Assembly: GCA_001771235.1 (NCBI GenBank)
Contig: METF01000081.1
Coordinates: forward strand, 288-7,723
Length of the DNA stretch: 7,436 nucleotides
Origin: Candidatus Zhuqueibacterota bacterium RBG_16_48_16
Lineage (GTDB): Bacteria > Zhuqueibacterota > Zhuqueibacteria > Residuimicrobiales > Sediminimicrobiaceae
Reading direction: 5' to 3'
A program made the translations under genes and the position numbers. Numbering within the stretch: position 1 is the stretch's first letter; each line of letters opens with the position of its first letter. Positions 6,593 through 7,436 of the stretch are shown here, piece after piece. The notes beneath the pieces are model-generated. The model saw only the letters and a program-made list of their open reading frames with translations, ran no database searches and was not told the DNA's origin.

Positions 6593-7436
6593 ATGAAAAA
6601 GCATACATTTGTTAGCCGGTTTTTTCTGTCTCTTTTTCTTTTGCTTATGTTAAGCCTGGGCTGCGAATACGATGGGCCGGATCCGGTGTGGTCTCCCGAT
6701 TATTCGAACGGCTCTTCCCCCACAATTTCCCGGGTCGAGCCGGCAAATTCAATGGCGGCCATGACGATTACCATCATCGGTGACAATTTTTCACCGATCA
6801 TGGAAAACAACTCTGTTTATATCAACGGAGAAAAAGTTGGGCTCAAAAGCGCCTCGAAAACCGAGATCGTCATTTACAGGCCGAGCATCACCGGAGATTC
6901 CTTAATTATGAAGGTTGTCGTCAAAGGTGCGTTCTCTATCGCAGAGTCCGGGCCATATAAAATCGAACAAATGATCAATTCCCTTGATGCTTTCGGGCAA
7001 ACAGATGACGTGAGAACAATCGCCATTGACGCGGATGGTAACATCTATGCCGTATCAAGAAAGATTATTTATAAGGTGACGCCCGAAGGCGTTGAAACAG
7101 AGTGGGGTAGCTTTGCAGGAAGAATATCGCTTATAAGAAGCGGACCTGATGGCTACCTGTATGTCCAAAAATTCAATAGCAACTCATTTTCCCGCGTACC
7201 CCCGGAGGGTGGAGATCTTGTAAATTTCGTCTCTTTACCTAAAAAGTCGACTTTTTTCGATTTTGACAGCTATGGCAACATCTTTTTAGGAGGCGATGAA
7301 AGCGGGATCGTACTGGTTAAACCGGACAAATCCGCTGCAACGCTGGGAATTTACGACGCTTTCAATATCAAAGCCCTCAGGGTGTTCGAAGGATACATCT
7401 ATGTCGCCGCCGAATATACGGGCGAGGATACGGGCA
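6593..7436 (+). CDS. Predicted lipoprotein with IPT/TIG domain and NHL-like beta-propeller (3' end missing)
   Basis: The first 281 residues are present; the reading frame is still open at the window edge. Residues 1-23 are a lipoprotein-type signal peptide with MLSLGC, putting the lipidated cysteine at 24. Ser at -3 is less usual than Leu but allowed by the older PROSITE lipobox pattern. The mature start (CEYDGPDPVW) is acidic and Pro-rich. Residues about 43-124 look like an IPT/TIG Ig-like domain (PTISRVEPANS, ITIIGDNFS, NSVYINGEKV, TEIVIYRP). From about 140, propeller blades follow with G-[NY]-[IL]-[YF] turns at G149, G187, G228 and G267, spaced 38-41 residues as in NHL/SMP-30-type propellers. 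Four blades are visible and more should follow. It starts 62 bases after the PorV-like gene with no terminator between, so it is probably in the same operon. Its role is unknown; ligand binding or a surface-partner function for the receptor is inference. Confidence 0.9.
   Translation, partial: MKKHTFVSRFFLSLFLLLMLSLGCEYDGPDPVWSPDYSNGSSPTISRVEPANSMAAMTITIIGDNFSPIMENNSVYINGEKVGLKSASKTEIVIYRPSITGDSLIMKVVVKGAFSIAESGPYKIEQMINSLDAFGQTDDVRTIAIDADGNIYAVSRKIIYKVTPEGVETEWGSFAGRISLIRSGPDGYLYVQKFNSNSFSRVPPEGGDLVNFVSLPKKSTFFDFDSYGNIFLGGDESGIVLVKPDKSAATLGIYDAFNIKALRVFEGYIYVAAEYTGEDTG

Overview
The window reads as part of one rightward operon from a diderm (Gram-negative) bacterium, with four genes in a row. 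All are predicted exported or outer-membrane proteins: a large TonB-dependent receptor (141-3341), a secreted protein of unknown function with an FN3 domain and a sorting-like C-terminal domain (3381-5513), a PorV/PorQ-family outer-membrane barrel (5526-6530), and a predicted lipoprotein with an IPT/TIG domain and a beta-propeller (6593 to the window end, incomplete). Gaps are short (39, 12 and 62 bases), each start has a purine-rich ribosome binding site, and I see no terminator between the genes.

The combination points to the FCB superphylum or a neighbour (Calditrichota, KSB1, Marinimicrobia, Ignavibacteria-like lineages). The clues are a carboxypeptidase-regulatory-like domain in front of the receptor plug, a PNPF-type C-terminal domain ending in a basic/aliphatic tail, and a PorV-like protein. 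No rRNA or single-copy marker is present, so this placement is inference.

Layout: 1-140 is an AT-rich leader with a possible weak promoter and a 10-base palindrome. From 141 onwards the window is almost entirely coding on the + strand. There are no tRNA or rRNA genes, CRISPR arrays, insertion sequences or long repeats that I can detect.

Working model (inference): the receptor imports a ligand across the outer membrane using TonB energy. The PorV-like protein could escort the FN3 protein to the surface by a type IX-like route, as PorV does for cargo in Bacteroidota. The lipoprotein could be a surface or periplasmic partner. This would be a Sus-like uptake or surface module without a recognisable SusD. 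The substrate is unknown.
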